Positions 5,366 through 5,374 of a stretch of DNA of 5,374 nucleotides are shown here, one piece after another (the stretch's first letter is position 1; every line of letters begins with the position of its first letter). This DNA is from Chloroflexota bacterium (GTDB lineage Bacteria; Chloroflexota; Anaerolineae; UBA7937; JACPPX01). Under the pieces are notes generated by a model. That model had not been told where the DNA came from and did no database searches. It saw nothing but the letters and a program-made list of their open reading frames with translations. The DNA is taken from the NCBI GenBank assembly GCA_016190785.1, contig JACPPX010000062.1, positions 1 to 5,374 of the forward strand, written 5' to 3'. A program made the position numbers and the translations under genes.

Positions 5366-5374
5366 TCCCTGTCC

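Noticed and set aside
5205..5374. Possible CRISPR array in the repeat-rich tail
   Set aside because: The elements are hairpins of different sequence, without a constant direct repeat and even spacers.

Overview
The window looks like part of a bacterial microcompartment (BMC) locus. All seven genes are on the + strand, as one run of closely spaced genes followed by a looser second part. The organism is a bacterium, probably an anaerobe or fermenter, with moderately high G+C. The intergenic hairpin repeats resemble those I associate with Chloroflexota (Anaerolineae) and similar uncultured lineages. That phylum guess is low-confidence and rests on style rather than on a marker gene.

Layout. From 2 to 1051 is the 3' part of a CoA-acylating aldehyde dehydrogenase of the EutE/PduP type, the characteristic core enzyme of aldehyde-processing BMCs. 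It is followed after 3 bases by a membrane-anchored GGDEF diguanylate cyclase (1055-2068), and after 8 more bases by a complete GH1 beta-glycosidase (2077-3405). A PduT-like tandem-domain BMC-T shell protein (3417-4013) follows 11 bases later. After a 196-base gap holding a hairpin repeat come a BMC-P vertex protein (4210-4485) and, directly abutting it, a 2[4Fe-4S] ferredoxin (4486-4830). A 96-base gap with a perfect hairpin leads to a second BMC-P (4927-5202). The last 172 bases have no gene and hold four successive hairpins.

How the parts may work together. The aldehyde dehydrogenase would turn an aldehyde into acyl-CoA plus NADH. The BMC-T and BMC-P proteins would supply trimeric facet tiles and pentameric vertices of the shell. 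The ferredoxin is a candidate electron carrier for the compartment. The signature enzyme that makes the aldehyde is not in the window, nor are a BMC-H hexamer, a phosphotransacylase or an alcohol dehydrogenase, so the BMC substrate cannot be assigned. The GH1 enzyme suggests a link to sugar breakdown, and a sugar-phosphate or deoxysugar type BMC is one possibility (inference only).

The least ordinary aspects are a c-di-GMP synthase and a glycosidase embedded in a BMC gene string, and a ferredoxin gene sandwiched between two divergent vertex-protein genes.
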